A stretch of DNA of 64,000 nucleotides from contig NZ_SJPR01000002.1 in the NCBI RefSeq assembly GCF_007859955.1, positions 172,353-236,352 of the forward strand. The letters are read 5' to 3'. Source of the DNA: Botrimarina colliarenosi. GTDB taxonomy: Bacteria > Planctomycetota > Planctomycetia > Pirellulales > Lacipirellulaceae. The translations under genes were made by a program, and so were the position numbers. The notes beneath the pieces were generated by a model. That model saw nothing but the letters and a program-made list of their open reading frames with translations, was not told the DNA's origin and searched no databases. Shown here in pieces: positions 17,922 to 34,388 of the stretch (the stretch's first letter is position 1; the number at the start of each line of letters is the position of its first letter).

Positions 17922-20900
17922 TGCCGGGTGATGGTCTCGTCAAGATTTAGCAGGCATCTCGCCACCAGCGTCCACGCCGCCAGCTCTTCGGAATGCTCTT
18001 CGGCGCCGGACACGGCCGCTGCATCGACCGTTCCTGCGGCGATCTCGCTGCGGACCGATCGCAAGTACTCGCCGAGCGTCGTCGCTTCGGCGGCGGTCGG
18101 CGGCCGGCTCACCGCCAGAACGAACGCGCGCTCGATCCTCGACTCGTCGGACTCGTCGGCCGCGATCAAGCGCGACGCCATTGCCTGGGCGCACTCGACG
18201 AACTGTTGCTCGTTGAGCAGCGTCAACGCCTGAACCGGTGTGTTCGATCGCGAGCGACGCACGCACGCCGCTGCGCCGGTCGGGGCGTCGAAGACCTGCA
18301 GGGTGGGGTAGGGGGTCGAACGGTACTTCTGCACATAAAGGCTGCGACGGTACCGTTGGGCGTCCTTGGAGAGGTTCCACGGCTTGGGGCCGTAGCTCGC
18401 CGGGGGCAGGAAGAGGAACCGCGGCGCCGGGGGATAAACAGCCGGTCCGCCGATGGCCGGGTCGAGCAGGCCGCTCGCCGCCAGGGCGATGTCGCGCACC
18501 GACTCGGCGTCGACCCGCAGCCGCGACGCCCGGGCCAGCAGCCGGTTGTTCGGGTCCCTCTCGCGGTGTTTCGGGGTCATCCGCGAGGCTTGGCGGTAGG
18601 TGGCCGAGGTGACGATCAAGCGGTGAAGATGCTTGGGCTTCCAGCCGGAGTCCATGAACTCGACCGCCAGCCAATCGAGCAACTGGGGGTGCGACGGCGG
18701 CGGCGACTGAGAGCCGAGGTCCTCGGGCGTCTCGACCAACCCCGTCCCGAAGTAAGCCTGCCACACCCGGTTGACCAGCGCGCGGGCGGTGGTTGGCGAG
18801 TCGCGCGACGCGAGCCAGCGGGCGAGCGTAAGCCGCGTCGCCGGAGCGCCCTCGGGAGTCGGGTGGAGGAAGGCGGGCGTGTGCGGTTCGATAACCTGAC
18901 CGAGGGTGAGGAAGTTACCCCGCTCGAGCAGGTGCGTGACCCGCGCCTCATCACGCTCGAGTGTTACGCACTGGAGTGTCCCCTCCGGGAAGCCGTCGAG
19001 CCGCTCGGCGATTGCCCGATTGGCTTCAACCCATTCGCTGCGGGTGGTTCGCCAGTAGTCAAAGACGCGGCCCCACTCCGACTCGCTCCAGCTCTCGGGC
19101 GAGCGACCGATGATTTCCCGAACCTCGCGAGGTAGGGGGTCGGCCTCCGGCTCCGGAGTCTTCGTGAGAGAGAATCGGTAGCGGCCCGCAATATTGGTAT
19201 GGTTGTCGTTGGGGTTCCAGCCGCCATGGTCCTGCTTGAGTCGGAAAGTGAGCGTCCCCCCCGGTTCGACCGCGATGGGTTCCGACAAGACGAACACCGC
19301 TTTGTGGTCCCGGTTGCGCGTCGCGGGGCTGCCGTTGGTGTGCCAGCCGGTGGTGAGGTCCTCGTCGATGGCGTACTCGATCGGCCCCAGACGCCGTTCG
19401 TCCTCTTCTTTGGTCGTGTCAATGAAGGGGAACTCCATCGGCTGGTCGGGCGGGTCGATGTCGCTCGAGGCCGACACTAGCTTTAGTTGGGTGCGTTGAC
19501 CGTCCGGCGCCGTGTAGAAGCAGCGGAACTCAGTGAGGGCGTGTGTCCCGTAGATGGACCGCCCCGGCCCGCCGCGCGGCAGAGTGGGGTGGGTGAGGAA
19601 CTCAACACGGACCGCCGAGTAGGAGCCGGCGGCGGGCTTGGTAGCCATGTCGGCTGTGAGTGGCGAGCCCGAGAACCCGCGGGACAGCACGGATAAGTCG
19701 TCGAGGTAGTCGAATTTTTCCCCCGTGAAGTTCTCACGTTCGACGCGGACCGGCGTCCAATCGACCTCGGTGGCGCGCACGCTCTGGGCCCACGCCACGA
19801 GCTCGTTGCGCCAATCGGACGCCGAGGACTTCAGGTCCGCTTTGATCGACGCGACGTCGCGTTCGATCTGCTCGATCTCACGTAGCTCTGCATCGGTGTA
19901 GACGGCGATCGTCGCTTCGTGGCAGTTGTTGAGGTAGGCGAACAGCCCGTAGTACTCGTCGTGCGAGATCGGGTCGTACTTGTGAGTGTGGCACTGCGCG
20001 CACTGCGTTGTGATGCCGAGCACCGCTTTGCCGATCGCGTCGACGCGGTCAAAGAGCCCCTCGATGCGGAACTGCTCGGGATCGGCGCCCCCCTCTTCAT
20101 TGACCATCGAGTTGCGAAGGAACCCGGTCGCCACGAGCTCGTCCTGCCCGGCGCCGGGCAGCAGGTCGCCGGCCACCTGCTCGATGAGGAACTCGTCGTA
20201 CGGCTTGTCCATGTTCAGGGCGTCGACTACCCAGTCGCGGTAGAACCAGTTCGTCCGCTGTTTGTCTTTCTCGTAGCCGTCGGAGTCGGCGTAGCGCGCC
20301 GCGTCGAGCCACTTCTGTCCCCAGCGTTCGCCGTAGTGGGGCGAGACGAGCAAGCGCTCGACCAGCCGCTCGTAGGCGTCGGGCCGCCGGTCGGCGAGGA
20401 AGGCGTCGCGCTCGGCGAGCGTCGGCGGCAGGCCGGTAAGGTCGAGCGTCACCCGGCGGAGCAGCGTCTGTCGGTCGGCGGACGGTGATGGCGACAAGCC
20501 GGTCTCATCGAGCCGACGCAGGACAAAGGCGTCGATCGGGTTATCGTCCCAGCCGGCGGGCGCCGATTCGGAAACCTCGGGAACAGCGGGTCGCTGCGGC
20601 GCTGTGAACGCCCAATGACCCGTCCACGGGGCGCCTTCGTCGACCCAGCGGCGGAGCCGCTCGATCTCCGCCGGCGACAGCGACTTGTTCGAGTCGGGCG
20701 GCGGCATCTGCTCGTACTCGTCGGTCGACAAGATCCGTCGGACAAGTTCGCTCTCGGCAGAATCGCCGGGCGTCACCGCGGCGTAACCCCCGAGGTCGGC
20801 GGTCGCGCTCTCACGGCTGTCGAGCCGCAGGTCGGTCGCCCGGCTCGACTCGTCGGGGCCGTGGCAGAGGAAGCAATTGTCCGAAAGGATTGGCCGGATA

Positions 20901-20998
20901 TCGCGGTCGAAGACCAGCGGTTCGTCGGCGCGCAGCGTGAGCGGGAGCGAGGCCAAGAGCGTCGCTAGACCCAACCGTATCAGCAACCCACGTACCAC
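17918..20998 (-). CDS. PSCyt1/DUF1549/DUF1553 c-type cytochrome protein
   Basis: A 1026-residue exported protein starting at GTG, with GAGGG about 11 bases upstream. A signal peptide (ending TLRADEP) is followed by the planctomycete cytochrome C domain with CFLCH (C42-H46). The DUF1549 domain (about 150-365) contains a second heme-type motif CAQCH (333-337, in [24 protein letters not shown]). A beta-sandwich insert covers about 440-620, and DUF1553 covers about 720-1000 ([43 protein letters not shown]). Both C-x2-C-H motifs imply covalent heme and electron transfer in the periplasm. Family function is not established. It overlaps the DUF1501 gene by four bases and lies in the fucose-type gene run. 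Confidence 0.93.
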   Translation of the reverse strand: MVRGLLIRLGLATLLASLPLTLRADEPLVFDRDIRPILSDNCFLCHGPDESSRATDLRLDSRESATADLGGYAAVTPGDSAESELVRRILSTDEYEQMPPPDSNKSLSPAEIERLRRWVDEGAPWTGHWAFTAPQRPAVPEVSESAPAGWDDNPIDAFVLRRLDETGLSPSPSADRQTLLRRVTLDLTGLPPTLAERDAFLADRRPDAYERLVERLLVSPHYGERWGQKWLDAARYADSDGYEKDKQRTNWFYRDWVVDALNMDKPYDEFLIEQVAGDLLPGAGQDELVATGFLRNSMVNEEGGADPEQFRIEGLFDRVDAIGKAVLGITTQCAQCHTHKYDPISHDEYYGLFAYLNNCHEATIAVYTDAELREIEQIERDVASIKADLKSSASDWRNELVAWAQSVRATEVDWTPVRVERENFTGEKFDYLDDLSVLSRGFSGSPLTADMATKPAAGSYSAVRVEFLTHPTLPRGGPGRSIYGTHALTEFRCFYTAPDGQRTQLKLVSASSDIDPPDQPMEFPFIDTTKEEDERRLGPIEYAIDEDLTTGWHTNGSPATRNRDHKAVFVLSEPIAVEPGGTLTFRLKQDHGGWNPNDNHTNIAGRYRFSLTKTPEPEADPLPREVREIIGRSPESWSESEWGRVFDYWRTTRSEWVEANRAIAERLDGFPEGTLQCVTLERDEARVTHLLERGNFLTLGQVIEPHTPAFLHPTPEGAPATRLTLARWLASRDSPTTARALVNRVWQAYFGTGLVETPEDLGSQSPPPSHPQLLDWLAVEFMDSGWKPKHLHRLIVTSATYRQASRMTPKHRERDPNNRLLARASRLRVDAESVRDIALAASGLLDPAIGGPAVYPPAPRFLFLPPASYGPKPWNLSKDAQRYRRSLYVQKYRSTPYPTLQVFDAPTGAAACVRRSRSNTPVQALTLLNEQQFVECAQAMASRLIAADESDESRIERAFVLAVSRPPTAAEATTLGEYLRSVRSEIAAGTVDAAAVSGAEEHSEELAAWTLVARCLLNLDETITRQ

Positions 20999-21078
20999 GC
21001 CGTCACCAACCCTCAGGGATTTGGAGTCTCAAGCCGATACCTCCATTCTTGCACGGAGCGGGCTTGGCGACCAATCAA

Positions 21079-22434
21079 TCAGGGCCCGGATTGGGACGCG
21101 TGCGAGAGGGCTTCGTCGCGGTTGGCCGAACTCCAGTAGCCATAAATCCCGATGACGACGAAGCAGATAAAAGGCAGCACAAAGGACGCTCGCGTCGCCG
21201 ATAGCGTCATCGAGCCGATTGAGAACGCCGAGCCGTCCATGATGGCCGCCTGCAGGGGGGGCATCACGCAGCCGCCGCCGATCGCACAGATGAGGCCGGC
21301 CGAGCCGAGTTTGGCGTCGTCTCCCAGCCCTCGCAGAGCGATGCCGTAGATGGTTGGGAACATCAGCGACATACACGCTGACACGCCCATCAGGCTGTAA
21401 AGTCCCGCCATGCCTTGCAGGAAGATGGCGCCGAGCACCAGTACCCCGCCGCCGACAGCCAACCCGCCTAGCAAACTTCCGGGACGGAAGAACTTCAGGA
21501 GGTAAGTACAGACAAACCGGCTCGAAACAAAAATGACCATCGCGAAAATGTTGTAGCGTTGCGCCTCGCCTGCGGTCATGTCGAGTTCGTTCATCCCGTA
21601 CTGGATGATGAAGGTCCAGCACATAATCTGGGCGCCGACGTAAAAGGCCTGAGCAACGACGCCTCCCAAATAGTGCGTGTTTCTAAAGAGGCGGCCGACT
21701 TGCGCCGCCAATCGACCGTCCCCGATTTCGTAAGTTTCGCCGGCCGGTAGCTTCGTGACCGCAAACGCAACGAGAGCGACCACCACCACCACGCCAAGCA
21801 CGACGTAGGGGCCGACGATGACGCCGAGGTCGCTCTGTTGGATCGTTTGGAACGCCGCCGGGTCTGACTCGGCCAAGGCGCGGCGGGTCTCTTCCGTCGC
21901 CGGGTCGAGCTTCGCCAGGATGAGGTCCTTCGCGACAAACATCCCCATGAGGGAGCCCATCGGATTAAAGGCTTGTGCGAAGTTGAGCCGCCGCGGCGCG
22001 TTGTGCTCGGGCCCCATCGCCAGGATGTAAGGGTTGGCGGTCGTTTCTAGGAACGCCAACCCGCTCGTCATGATGAAGTAGGCCGCCAGGAACGCGGCGA
22101 ACATCATCGAGTTCCCCGCCGGGACAAACAGCAGGCATCCGGTTGCGTAGAGGGCGAGCCCCATCAGCACGCCGCTCTTGTATCCGAACTGGCGGATAAA
22201 CAGCGCGGCCGGGATCGCCATCACGCAGTAGCCACCATAGAACGCGGCTTGCACCAGCGAGCTTTCAAAATTGTTCAGCAGCAAGACGTTCTTGAACGCT
22301 GCGACCATCGGGTTGGTTATGTCGTTCGCAAAGCCCCACAGCGCGAACAACGACGTCACCAGCACGAACGGCAACAAATACTCGGGCGGGATGACCGGCG
22401 ACTTGGTCGGCGGGGCGGAATCGGCTTCGGTCAT
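21079..22434 (-). CDS. fucP: FucP-family L-fucose:proton symporter
   Basis: A 451-residue inner-membrane MFS transporter of the FHS family. ATG 22434 (MTEADSAPPTK) is chosen; the longer frame upstream overlaps the aldolase gene and is low-complexity. Twelve hydrophobic segments are expected. Family hallmarks are LLPFVLVTSLFALWGFANDITNPMV in the first helix, FLETTANPYILAMGPEHNAPRRLNFAQAFNPMGSLMG, and YGIALRGLGDDAKLGSAGLICAIGGGCVMPPLQA. It probably imports L-fucose or a similar deoxy sugar with protons. The aldolase and isomerase upstream fit a fucose, L-galactose or D-arabinose pathway. Only 65 bp separate it from the aldolase gene. Confidence 0.85.
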   Translation of the reverse strand: MTEADSAPPTKSPVIPPEYLLPFVLVTSLFALWGFANDITNPMVAAFKNVLLLNNFESSLVQAAFYGGYCVMAIPAALFIRQFGYKSGVLMGLALYATGCLLFVPAGNSMMFAAFLAAYFIMTSGLAFLETTANPYILAMGPEHNAPRRLNFAQAFNPMGSLMGMFVAKDLILAKLDPATEETRRALAESDPAAFQTIQQSDLGVIVGPYVVLGVVVVVALVAFAVTKLPAGETYEIGDGRLAAQVGRLFRNTHYLGGVVAQAFYVGAQIMCWTFIIQYGMNELDMTAGEAQRYNIFAMVIFVSSRFVCTYLLKFFRPGSLLGGLAVGGGVLVLGAIFLQGMAGLYSLMGVSACMSLMFPTIYGIALRGLGDDAKLGSAGLICAIGGGCVMPPLQAAIMDGSAFSIGSMTLSATRASFVLPFICFVVIGIYGYWSSANRDEALSHASQSGP

Positions 22435-22499
22435 CGAGATCGGCGTTGTTGAAAAAGAGGAGAAGATGAGGGCGGAGCGATCGGTGGCGGCTAGGCCGG

Positions 22500-23267
22500 T
22501 CAGCCGTTGTCCATGACGCGTTGTCGGTGGTGCTCGTCGGGACGCGTATGGATGCGGTCGATATCGATCGCGTCCATCCCGTGCGGCCCGCCGAAAGCCG
22601 CTGTGCCGGCCAGGATCCGGGCCGCTTTGACGGCCATCTGGGTGATCGCCTTCACCTGGCGGGCCGACGACCCGAGCGCTACGAAGCCGTGATTGCGGAG
22701 GTAGATCGTCTTGGGCGCCTCGCCCCACTTATTGAGGTACTCCGCCAGTGACCGCAGCAGCTTCTTGCCCAGTTCCACGCCCGGGTCGACGTAGGGGACC
22801 TGTAGCGACCGTGGCCCGCAGACGACCACCTGGTCCGGAAACAGGCGGTGGCTGAGGGCTTGTTCGAAATCGTTGGAGCAGACGATCGCGTTGATCGCCA
22901 CGGGGTGCCCGTGGCCAATGAACGAGACGCCTGGCAGCCCGAGGCAAATGGCGTGCAGCGGCGTTTCGACCGACGGCACGCCGGGGTGATTCAGATCGAC
23001 CTTCGCCGCGGTGAGGCGCTCGCGGACCTCGGCGTCGGGGATCGAATCGGCCTCGACCATCTTGAGGATCTCCTGGCTGCGGACCTCCACGAAGCCGCCG
23101 GCCTCGATGGCGCCGAGTTCGCCGCCACTCGCCTTCACCAAGAAGGTTTCGTCGCTGAGCTTCGCCGAGGTGTTCCCCTCGCCGAGGATCGTGCAGTCAC
23201 GCTCCGGCGCGCCGAGCCAGCGCGAGAGTTCGACGAGCTCGTTGAGGGTCTGATTGCGGTCGATCAC
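22500..23267 (-). CDS. Class II aldolase/adducin family protein (fuculose-phosphate aldolase-like)
   Basis: A 255-residue cytoplasmic protein. GTG 23267 is preferred over GTG 23273, because AGGAG lies five bases before the former and abuts the latter. Class II aldolase motifs are present: LGEGNTSAKLSD near residue 28, FLVKASGGELG, HAICLGLPGVSFIGHGHPVAINAI (metal-binding His pair) and YLRNHGFVALGSSARQV (third His). The family cleaves L-fuculose-1-phosphate or L-rhamnulose-1-phosphate to dihydroxyacetone phosphate and L-lactaldehyde, using zinc. Its place between fucP and a fucose-isomerase-like gene supports the fucose-type reaction. No kinase that would make the phosphorylated substrate lies in the cluster. 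Confidence 0.8.
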   Translation of the reverse strand: MIDRNQTLNELVELSRWLGAPERDCTILGEGNTSAKLSDETFLVKASGGELGAIEAGGFVEVRSQEILKMVEADSIPDAEVRERLTAAKVDLNHPGVPSVETPLHAICLGLPGVSFIGHGHPVAINAIVCSNDFEQALSHRLFPDQVVVCGPRSLQVPYVDPGVELGKKLLRSLAEYLNKWGEAPKTIYLRNHGFVALGSSARQVKAITQMAVKAARILAGTAAFGGPHGMDAIDIDRIHTRPDEHHRQRVMDNG

Positions 23268-23312
23268 GGTCACTCCTGATATACCGCGGCGGCGCGGTGA
23301 GTCGTTCTAAAA

Positions 23313-24980
23313 TCAATTCCAACTAGCGCCGTCTTTTCGCGTTCCGCAGAGGGCGACCTCCATCCCCATCGCGGCGGCCATCGCCGCCTTGGCGAGGGCC
23401 GCCTTGTCCGCGTCTTCGGCCGAGTTAGCGTAGACGATCTGGATGTGGTTCGCCTTGTGGCGGGCCATCATCTGGTCACGCGACACGCCGTAGGTGACGG
23501 CGTGTTGGATCGGCCATTGCGGGGTCGTCTCGCGCCAGCGGCGTTCCGTCTCCTCGATCGGCAGGCTGATCGCCTCGGCGCGGCCAATATCCATTTTGAG
23601 GCGGTCGTCTTCGACGAAAACCCGTGACCAGACGATCTCGCCCGGCTTGCTGATTCCCTTGATCGTGCCGCCGCCGTTGGGGAAGTACATCGCCGGCTGG
23701 CGGACGCTGGTGACGCCGCCCCAGCCGCCGATGAGGTGCTCCGGGGGGACGCTGCCGCTGATCTCGAAGACCCAGACGAACTCGTCGGTCGTACCCGATT
23801 GGTCACGATCGCCCCAGCGGAGGTCGTGGAGCGTGTTCTCGACCGGTTGGCCCATCGCCTTGTGAAGCCGGTACGTCATCAGCCCGTCGAGCCCGGCGCA
23901 CTCATCGACCTCGTTGAAGTGCGGGATCGGTTCACCCGCGTAAAGGACGCGTGAGCCGTCCCGGCTGGTGACCGGCGGTCGTTTGGCGTTGTTGAGGGTT
24001 CCTTCAACCAGGTCGCTGGCGGGCATCAGGTCCTTGAGGCCCTGCTGGTACTGGATGCCGATGCAGTCGCAGCCGAAGTCGTCGGCGATCCGCACCGCGG
24101 CGACATACATCTTGCACTGCAGGTGGACTTGGGCGTCGGTGAGGTGCTCTTCGTGGACCGGGCCCGTGTCAAACTTGGCGCCGTGGTCTTCCATCCAGCG
24201 GCGGACCGCGGCCGCCTCTTCATCGCTAACCTGCGTCGCCTCGTAGTATAGGGCCGACTGACTAAGGCGCTCTTTGAACACGCCGGTCGGGTTCAGTAGG
24301 TGGTCGGGAAGAATGGCGTTGAACATCCCCATGCACCCTTCGTCGAAGACGCCCATGATCGCCTTGTCGCGACGGAACTCGGCGGCAAGCGCCTCGCCCA
24401 ACTCGCGTTCGGCGGCGGGCGCCATTTCGGCGGTGAACGGCGTGACGTGATCGACGGCATGGCTCACCTTACCGGTGGTCAGCCACTCCTGCAGTTTCGC
24501 GCGGAACTCGTCCGAGCCAAAGTCGTCCGCCCAGAGCGTCGAGTACGCGACGCCCGCCTTAGTGAGCGAGCCGTTGAGGTTCAGCATGCCGACCAGGCCG
24601 GGCCACGTGCCGGACCAGTTCGCGAGGGTGAGAATCGGGCCGCGGTGCGTCAAAAGGCCGTGGAGCAAATGGTGCGAGTACTGCCACACCGCCTCGGCGA
24701 CGATGAGCGGGGCCTCGGGGTCGAGCGTCCGGAAGACCTCAAGGCCTTCGCGTTGCGAACCGATAAAGCCGTGCTTCTCGGCTTCCTTGTAGGGGTGGGC
24801 GCGCTCAACCGTCCAGCCGAGGCCGGTGACCGCCGCGCCGATCGACTGTTCCATCGCGTGCTGCGCAGCCCAACAGTTCTGGTTGGCGGTCAGGCGGAGA
24901 TCGCCGTTCGCCATCAAGTAGACGTGATTGGCCGCTAGGCTTTGGGGCTTTGTGGCGATTGGTAGGGAGTAAGCCGACAT
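23313..24980 (-). CDS. L-fucose/D-arabinose isomerase family protein
   Basis: A 555-residue cytoplasmic protein. ATG 24980 is chosen over the frame extending to 25235, which runs into the GH28 gene upstream. Features of the FucI-related fold are [22 protein letters not shown] N-terminal strands, [39 protein letters not shown] and [24 protein letters not shown]. Acidic residues in the DEGCMGM block and the later D-C-D block are probable metal ligands. The likely reaction is aldose-ketose isomerisation of L-fucose or a relative. It stands 45 bp before the aldolase gene. Sequence similarity is to the broad 'fucose isomerase' group, so D-arabinose or L-galactose cannot be excluded. Confidence 0.72.
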   Translation of the reverse strand: MSAYSLPIATKPQSLAANHVYLMANGDLRLTANQNCWAAQHAMEQSIGAAVTGLGWTVERAHPYKEAEKHGFIGSQREGLEVFRTLDPEAPLIVAEAVWQYSHHLLHGLLTHRGPILTLANWSGTWPGLVGMLNLNGSLTKAGVAYSTLWADDFGSDEFRAKLQEWLTTGKVSHAVDHVTPFTAEMAPAAERELGEALAAEFRRDKAIMGVFDEGCMGMFNAILPDHLLNPTGVFKERLSQSALYYEATQVSDEEAAAVRRWMEDHGAKFDTGPVHEEHLTDAQVHLQCKMYVAAVRIADDFGCDCIGIQYQQGLKDLMPASDLVEGTLNNAKRPPVTSRDGSRVLYAGEPIPHFNEVDECAGLDGLMTYRLHKAMGQPVENTLHDLRWGDRDQSGTTDEFVWVFEISGSVPPEHLIGGWGGVTSVRQPAMYFPNGGGTIKGISKPGEIVWSRVFVEDDRLKMDIGRAEAISLPIEETERRWRETTPQWPIQHAVTYGVSRDQMMARHKANHIQIVYANSAEDADKAALAKAAMAAAMGMEVALCGTRKDGASWN

Positions 24981-25083
24981 CAGAGACCAGAAGTAAGAAA
25001 GTAAACGGCTTGCGGCAAGGCGAAGGCAAAGAATGCCCATCGTAACGAGTTTCGACGCCGCGGCGAGGCGGCCTTGGCGCCTT

Positions 25084-26664
25084 CTATTCCGACACGCCTT
25101 GCGCCGAAGAACGCTCAATCGACACGCCATCAATTTGGGGCGGCTCGCACGCGTCGCCACTTCTCTCGACGGATAACGCCTCCCCACCGGGAGAGTCAAT
25201 CGTCGACGCAGCGATGCGGACGCCCCGGGTGTCAAGCAACCTCAGCGTTGGGTCCTGGGGTTGAAAGCGAGAGTCGCGAACTATTAAGCCATCGACATCC
25301 GCCAGGCTCATAAACCCCTTGCTGGCGATGTCGAGACGCTCCAAGACGACCTCGGTCGCCGGGCTCTCGGGTATGCCTTTGATCCTCACCGCCTCACCCC
25401 CCGCTTCGCCGACAAGGTCACGGAGGGTGACGCCGCGGTAGTGGGGGGTCGCCGCGTTGACGGCGCGTTTCGGCAGCCGCTCGCCGAGTTCGCCGACGTA
25501 CAACGGCGAGCCGATCATGTCGAAGAAGACCGCGTGGCTCTTCGACCGCAGGCGGACCCGCTCCACCAGCAGATTGTCGCCGCCGCCGCCGCGGGGGCGG
25601 CGCGTCTTGAAGTAGGCGGCGTAGCTGACGCCATCGAAAAGGCAATCGTGGACCCAGACATTGCGGACGCCGCCGGCCGTCTCGCTGCCGGTCGTGAAGC
25701 CGCCGTACCCCGCTTCGGCAAAGCAATTGCGGACGACGACGTTCTCGGCGGGTCGGCCGACCCGCATGCCGTCTTCGTTGCGACCCGATTTGACCGCGTA
25801 GCAGTCGTCGCCCGTGTTGGTCGAGCAGTACTCAATCAGGACGTTGCGGCTGGAGTCGACATTGACGCCGTCGCCGTTGACGACGCCGAGGCTATCGACC
25901 GTCACGCCACGGATCACAACACGGTCGCAGTAGATCGGCACGAGATTCCACATCGGCCCATTGCGGAGCGTGACTCCTTCAACCAACACGTCGCGGCACG
26001 AAACCGGGCAGATGAAGTAGGGCCGGAAGTAGTGGCGTCCCTCCTGGCCATCAAAGACGCGGCTCTCGATCGGTGAGTCGGGGTCAACGATATCGTCCGA
26101 GAGACCCTTCCGCGCCTCGCGTACCGGCCCCTCATCGGGCCCGACAAGTGTTCCTTTGCCGGTGAGGCCGATCCGTTCTTGGTCATAGGCGTACACAAGC
26201 CCGCCAAGCCCCATCATCTCGAGTCCCTCGCAGCGAGTGAAGACCGGCGGCAGATAAGCTTCGATTTGACCTGAGAAACGCACCACCGCGTCCTCTTCGA
26301 GGTGCAATTCGACGCCACTCCGCAGCTCGAGGCGTCCTGTTGTCCACTCGCCGGGGGGCACGACGACGCGGCCCCCGCCTGCCGCCGCGAGGCGGTCAAT
26401 CGCCGGCTGGATGGCGCCGTCTCGCGGCGGCGATTCCAGTGTCAGAGTCTTGTCGGCGAACACCGGCCGTATTAGTTCCGGCATCGCGAACGGCGCGTTG
26501 ATCGGCTCGATCTGGGCCGGCATCGCGGCGGGGCCGACGTCGCCGCGTTCGAGATTCCATGCCCTTGCCGGCGCCGCGGCGGCGAGGAGGGCAAGCAGGC
26601 CCCCTATCCGGACAACGAGCGCTGAGGCGGGGTTCGATTCGCTTATTCTCACTTGAGGACTCAT
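25084..26664 (-). CDS. Exported GH28-family protein with altered catalytic motifs
   Basis: A 526-residue exported beta-helix protein. ATG 26664 gives a signal peptide ending [10 protein letters not shown]28 hallmarks include [40 protein letters not shown] (D265) and [13 protein letters not shown] (D286, D287). The usual G-H-G motif reads [11 protein letters not shown], so the His is replaced by Tyr (Y320). The usual R-x-K reads YFKTRR. The three Asp residues are kept, so hydrolysis is still possible. Loss of the His is also seen in rhamnogalacturonan-acting GH28 enzymes, so an altered substrate such as rhamnogalacturonan or xylogalacturonan is plausible. It starts the minus-strand run that continues to the fucose-type genes; its start is 26 bp from the divergent TIM-barrel gene. 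Confidence 0.85.
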   Translation of the reverse strand: MSPQVRISESNPASALVVRIGGLLALLAAAAPARAWNLERGDVGPAAMPAQIEPINAPFAMPELIRPVFADKTLTLESPPRDGAIQPAIDRLAAAGGGRVVVPPGEWTTGRLELRSGVELHLEEDAVVRFSGQIEAYLPPVFTRCEGLEMMGLGGLVYAYDQERIGLTGKGTLVGPDEGPVREARKGLSDDIVDPDSPIESRVFDGQEGRHYFRPYFICPVSCRDVLVEGVTLRNGPMWNLVPIYCDRVVIRGVTVDSLGVVNGDGVNVDSSRNVLIEYCSTNTGDDCYAVKSGRNEDGMRVGRPAENVVVRNCFAEAGYGGFTTGSETAGGVRNVWVHDCLFDGVSYAAYFKTRRPRGGGGDNLLVERVRLRSKSHAVFFDMIGSPLYVGELGERLPKRAVNAATPHYRGVTLRDLVGEAGGEAVRIKGIPESPATEVVLERLDIASKGFMSLADVDGLIVRDSRFQPQDPTLRLLDTRGVRIAASTIDSPGGEALSVERSGDACEPPQIDGVSIERSSAQGVSE

Positions 26665-26690
26665 TCGATCTCTTATCCAACGGGGCTTTG

Positions 26691-27575
26691 ATGCGACGTC
26701 GCGACTTTCTCCAATCGACGGCAGCCGGCTTGGCGGCGTTGGCGGTCCGTCCAACGCTCGCGGCGGTCCCGGTTGCACCGCGTTATCAAGTTGGCGTCTG
26801 CGATTGGATGATTCTGAAGCGGCAGAAACTGGGCGCCTTCGGCCTGGCCGAGGAGATCGGCGCCGACGGGGTCGAGGTCGATATGGGTTCGCTCGGCGGG
26901 CGCGACACCTTCGAGAACGCGTTGGCCGACCCGGCGGTGCGCGAGCGGTTCTTGCAAGAGTCGGCCGACCGCGGCGTCGCCATCTGTTCGCTCGCCATGT
27001 CGGGGTTCTACGCCCAGTCGTTCGCCGAACGGCCGACCGTACCGCGGATGGTCGGCGATTGCCTGACCACCATGAAAGCGATGGGGGTGCGGGTGGCGTT
27101 CTTGCCGCTGGGCGTGCTCGGCGACTTGGTGAAGCGCCCCGAGTTGCGGCCGGCTATCGTTGATCGCCTGAAGCGTTTTGGGCCCGAGGCCGAAGCGGCC
27201 GGATTGGTGATCGGTATTGAGACCGCCCTCGACGCGGCGGCTGAGGTCGAATTGCTCGACGAGGTCGGCTCGGCAGGCGTCCGCAGCTACTTTAACTTCG
27301 CCAACGCCTTGCAGGCCGGGCGCGACCTCCACCAAGAGCTGCGAACGCTCGGCGCCGACCGCATCTGCCAGATCCACGCCTCGGACGAAGACCGGGTGTG
27401 GCTGGAGAATAACGACCGGATCGACCTGCCCGCCGTCAAGCAGACGCTCGACGCCATGGATTGGTCGGGCTGGTTGGTGGTCGAACGCTCGCGCGACGCC
27501 AGCGACGCCCGCAACGTCCGGGGCAACTTTGGCGCAAACGTCGCGTACTTGAAGCGGGTTTTTCAGACGGGCTGA
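26691..27575 (+). CDS. Tat-exported xylose-isomerase-like TIM-barrel protein
   Basis: A 294-residue protein of the sugar phosphate isomerase/epimerase (AP endonuclease family 2) fold. ATG 26691 gives a twin-arginine leader, RRRDFLQSTAAGLAALAV. TIM-barrel strands with likely metal ligands follow: VGVCDWMIL, EIGADGVEVDMGSLGG, VAICSLAMSGFY, LVIGIETALDAAAEVELLDEVG, CQIHASDEDRVWLENNDRIDLPAV and WSGWLVVERSRD. The E/D/H/E positions typical of these isomerases appear present. The Tat leader places it in the periplasm, unusual for a sugar isomerase but frequent in planctomycetes. It is divergent from GH28 and convergent with the GH2 gene. The substrate is unknown. Confidence 0.78.
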   Translation: MRRRDFLQSTAAGLAALAVRPTLAAVPVAPRYQVGVCDWMILKRQKLGAFGLAEEIGADGVEVDMGSLGGRDTFENALADPAVRERFLQESADRGVAICSLAMSGFYAQSFAERPTVPRMVGDCLTTMKAMGVRVAFLPLGVLGDLVKRPELRPAIVDRLKRFGPEAEAAGLVIGIETALDAAAEVELLDEVGSAGVRSYFNFANALQAGRDLHQELRTLGADRICQIHASDEDRVWLENNDRIDLPAVKQTLDAMDWSGWLVVERSRDASDARNVRGNFGANVAYLKRVFQTG

Positions 27576-27595
27576 TTCCGTTGGCAGATGGACGT

Positions 27596-33329
<5,734 letters not shown>

Positions 33330-33333
<4 letters not shown>

Positions 33334-34388
33334 TTAGCACTCAGCTCCTCGGAGGTCGCCAGCGCGATGGCGCGTACGCCTTCTCCGACCGAACAGTAAA
33401 AGTGGTAGACGACGCCATTATGCTTGATCATCCACGGCTTGTGGGCGAACGTCTCGTCGAACGCTTCGGTCGGCTCGATCAGGTGGGGGCCTTCCCACTT
33501 CGTCCAGTGCATCAAGTCACGCGACACGGCAAACGTGTCAAACGCCCGGGGCTTCCAGCCGGCGCCGAAGTAAGGCATCACCCAGAGATCGTCCATGCGG
33601 ATCAACTGAGGGTCGCCCGAGATTCCCTTGCCGTTGTCGATGACGGGCCCTTCGCCGTCGCGCCGCCAGTGAACTAGGTCGTCCGACACGGCGACGCCGA
33701 TCCGCTCGACCCAGCCCCCCTTCTGCTTGCCGTTGTAGAACATCACGAAGGGCGCCCCGAGCGATTCGGCCGGGTCGCGGAAGATATGGCTCTTGTAGAG
33801 GGTCGCCCGCTCAAAGTCGCGGGCGTCGTCGTCGCCCGGCCGCATGACGGGGTTCTCGACAAGACGGTTCCACTCGCCGGCGTGGGTCGGGTCTTCTGAC
33901 CACGCCATGCCGATCGACAGCGGGTCGGTCTCGTACCCCTGCTTGTCGCCGCCGAAGTACGACATCCAGTACTTGCCGTCGTGCTGGGAGAGCTCGTAAG
34001 AGCCCCCCCAAGCCGGGTCCATCAAGGCGATGCTGCCGTCCGCCTGCCAGCGATCCCATCCCTCCTCGCGAAAGCCGAGCGTCGTCCCGACCACCTCCCA
34101 GTGGAGCAAGTCGTCGCTCACCGCGAGACGCGTCTCGTAGCCGACGAGCTCCTTAATGCTCACAAACACCATCCACCAGCGGCCGTTGTGTCGGAAGACA
34201 TTGGGGCAATCGTAGTACTCGCCCTCTCCCGGCGTCAGGACGCGACCCACTTTGTGCGGCGTCTGCAATTCGTCGTAGACGCGTTGCATCGTGGCGTCGT
34301 CAATCACCGCCTCTTCCGCCAGCAGGCCTTCCGCCAACACGGGAGTCACGATCAACAGCGAGCAGGCAATGAAGAGAGATCGGATCAT
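33330..34388 (-). CDS. Exported five-bladed beta-propeller glycoside hydrolase-like protein
   Basis: A 352-residue exported protein with signal peptide [21 protein letters not shown]. Repeated W/Y-rich blades are visible: [81 protein letters not shown] and [17 protein letters not shown]. The 'VSDDLxHW' pattern is typical of GH43, GH117 and GH130-like beta-propeller glycosidases. The exact family could not be assigned. ATGA joins it to the GH106 stop upstream and GTGA to the GH95 start downstream, so it is expressed with them. A role in trimming the same side chains, as a glycosidase or phosphorylase-like enzyme, is inferred. Confidence 0.7.
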
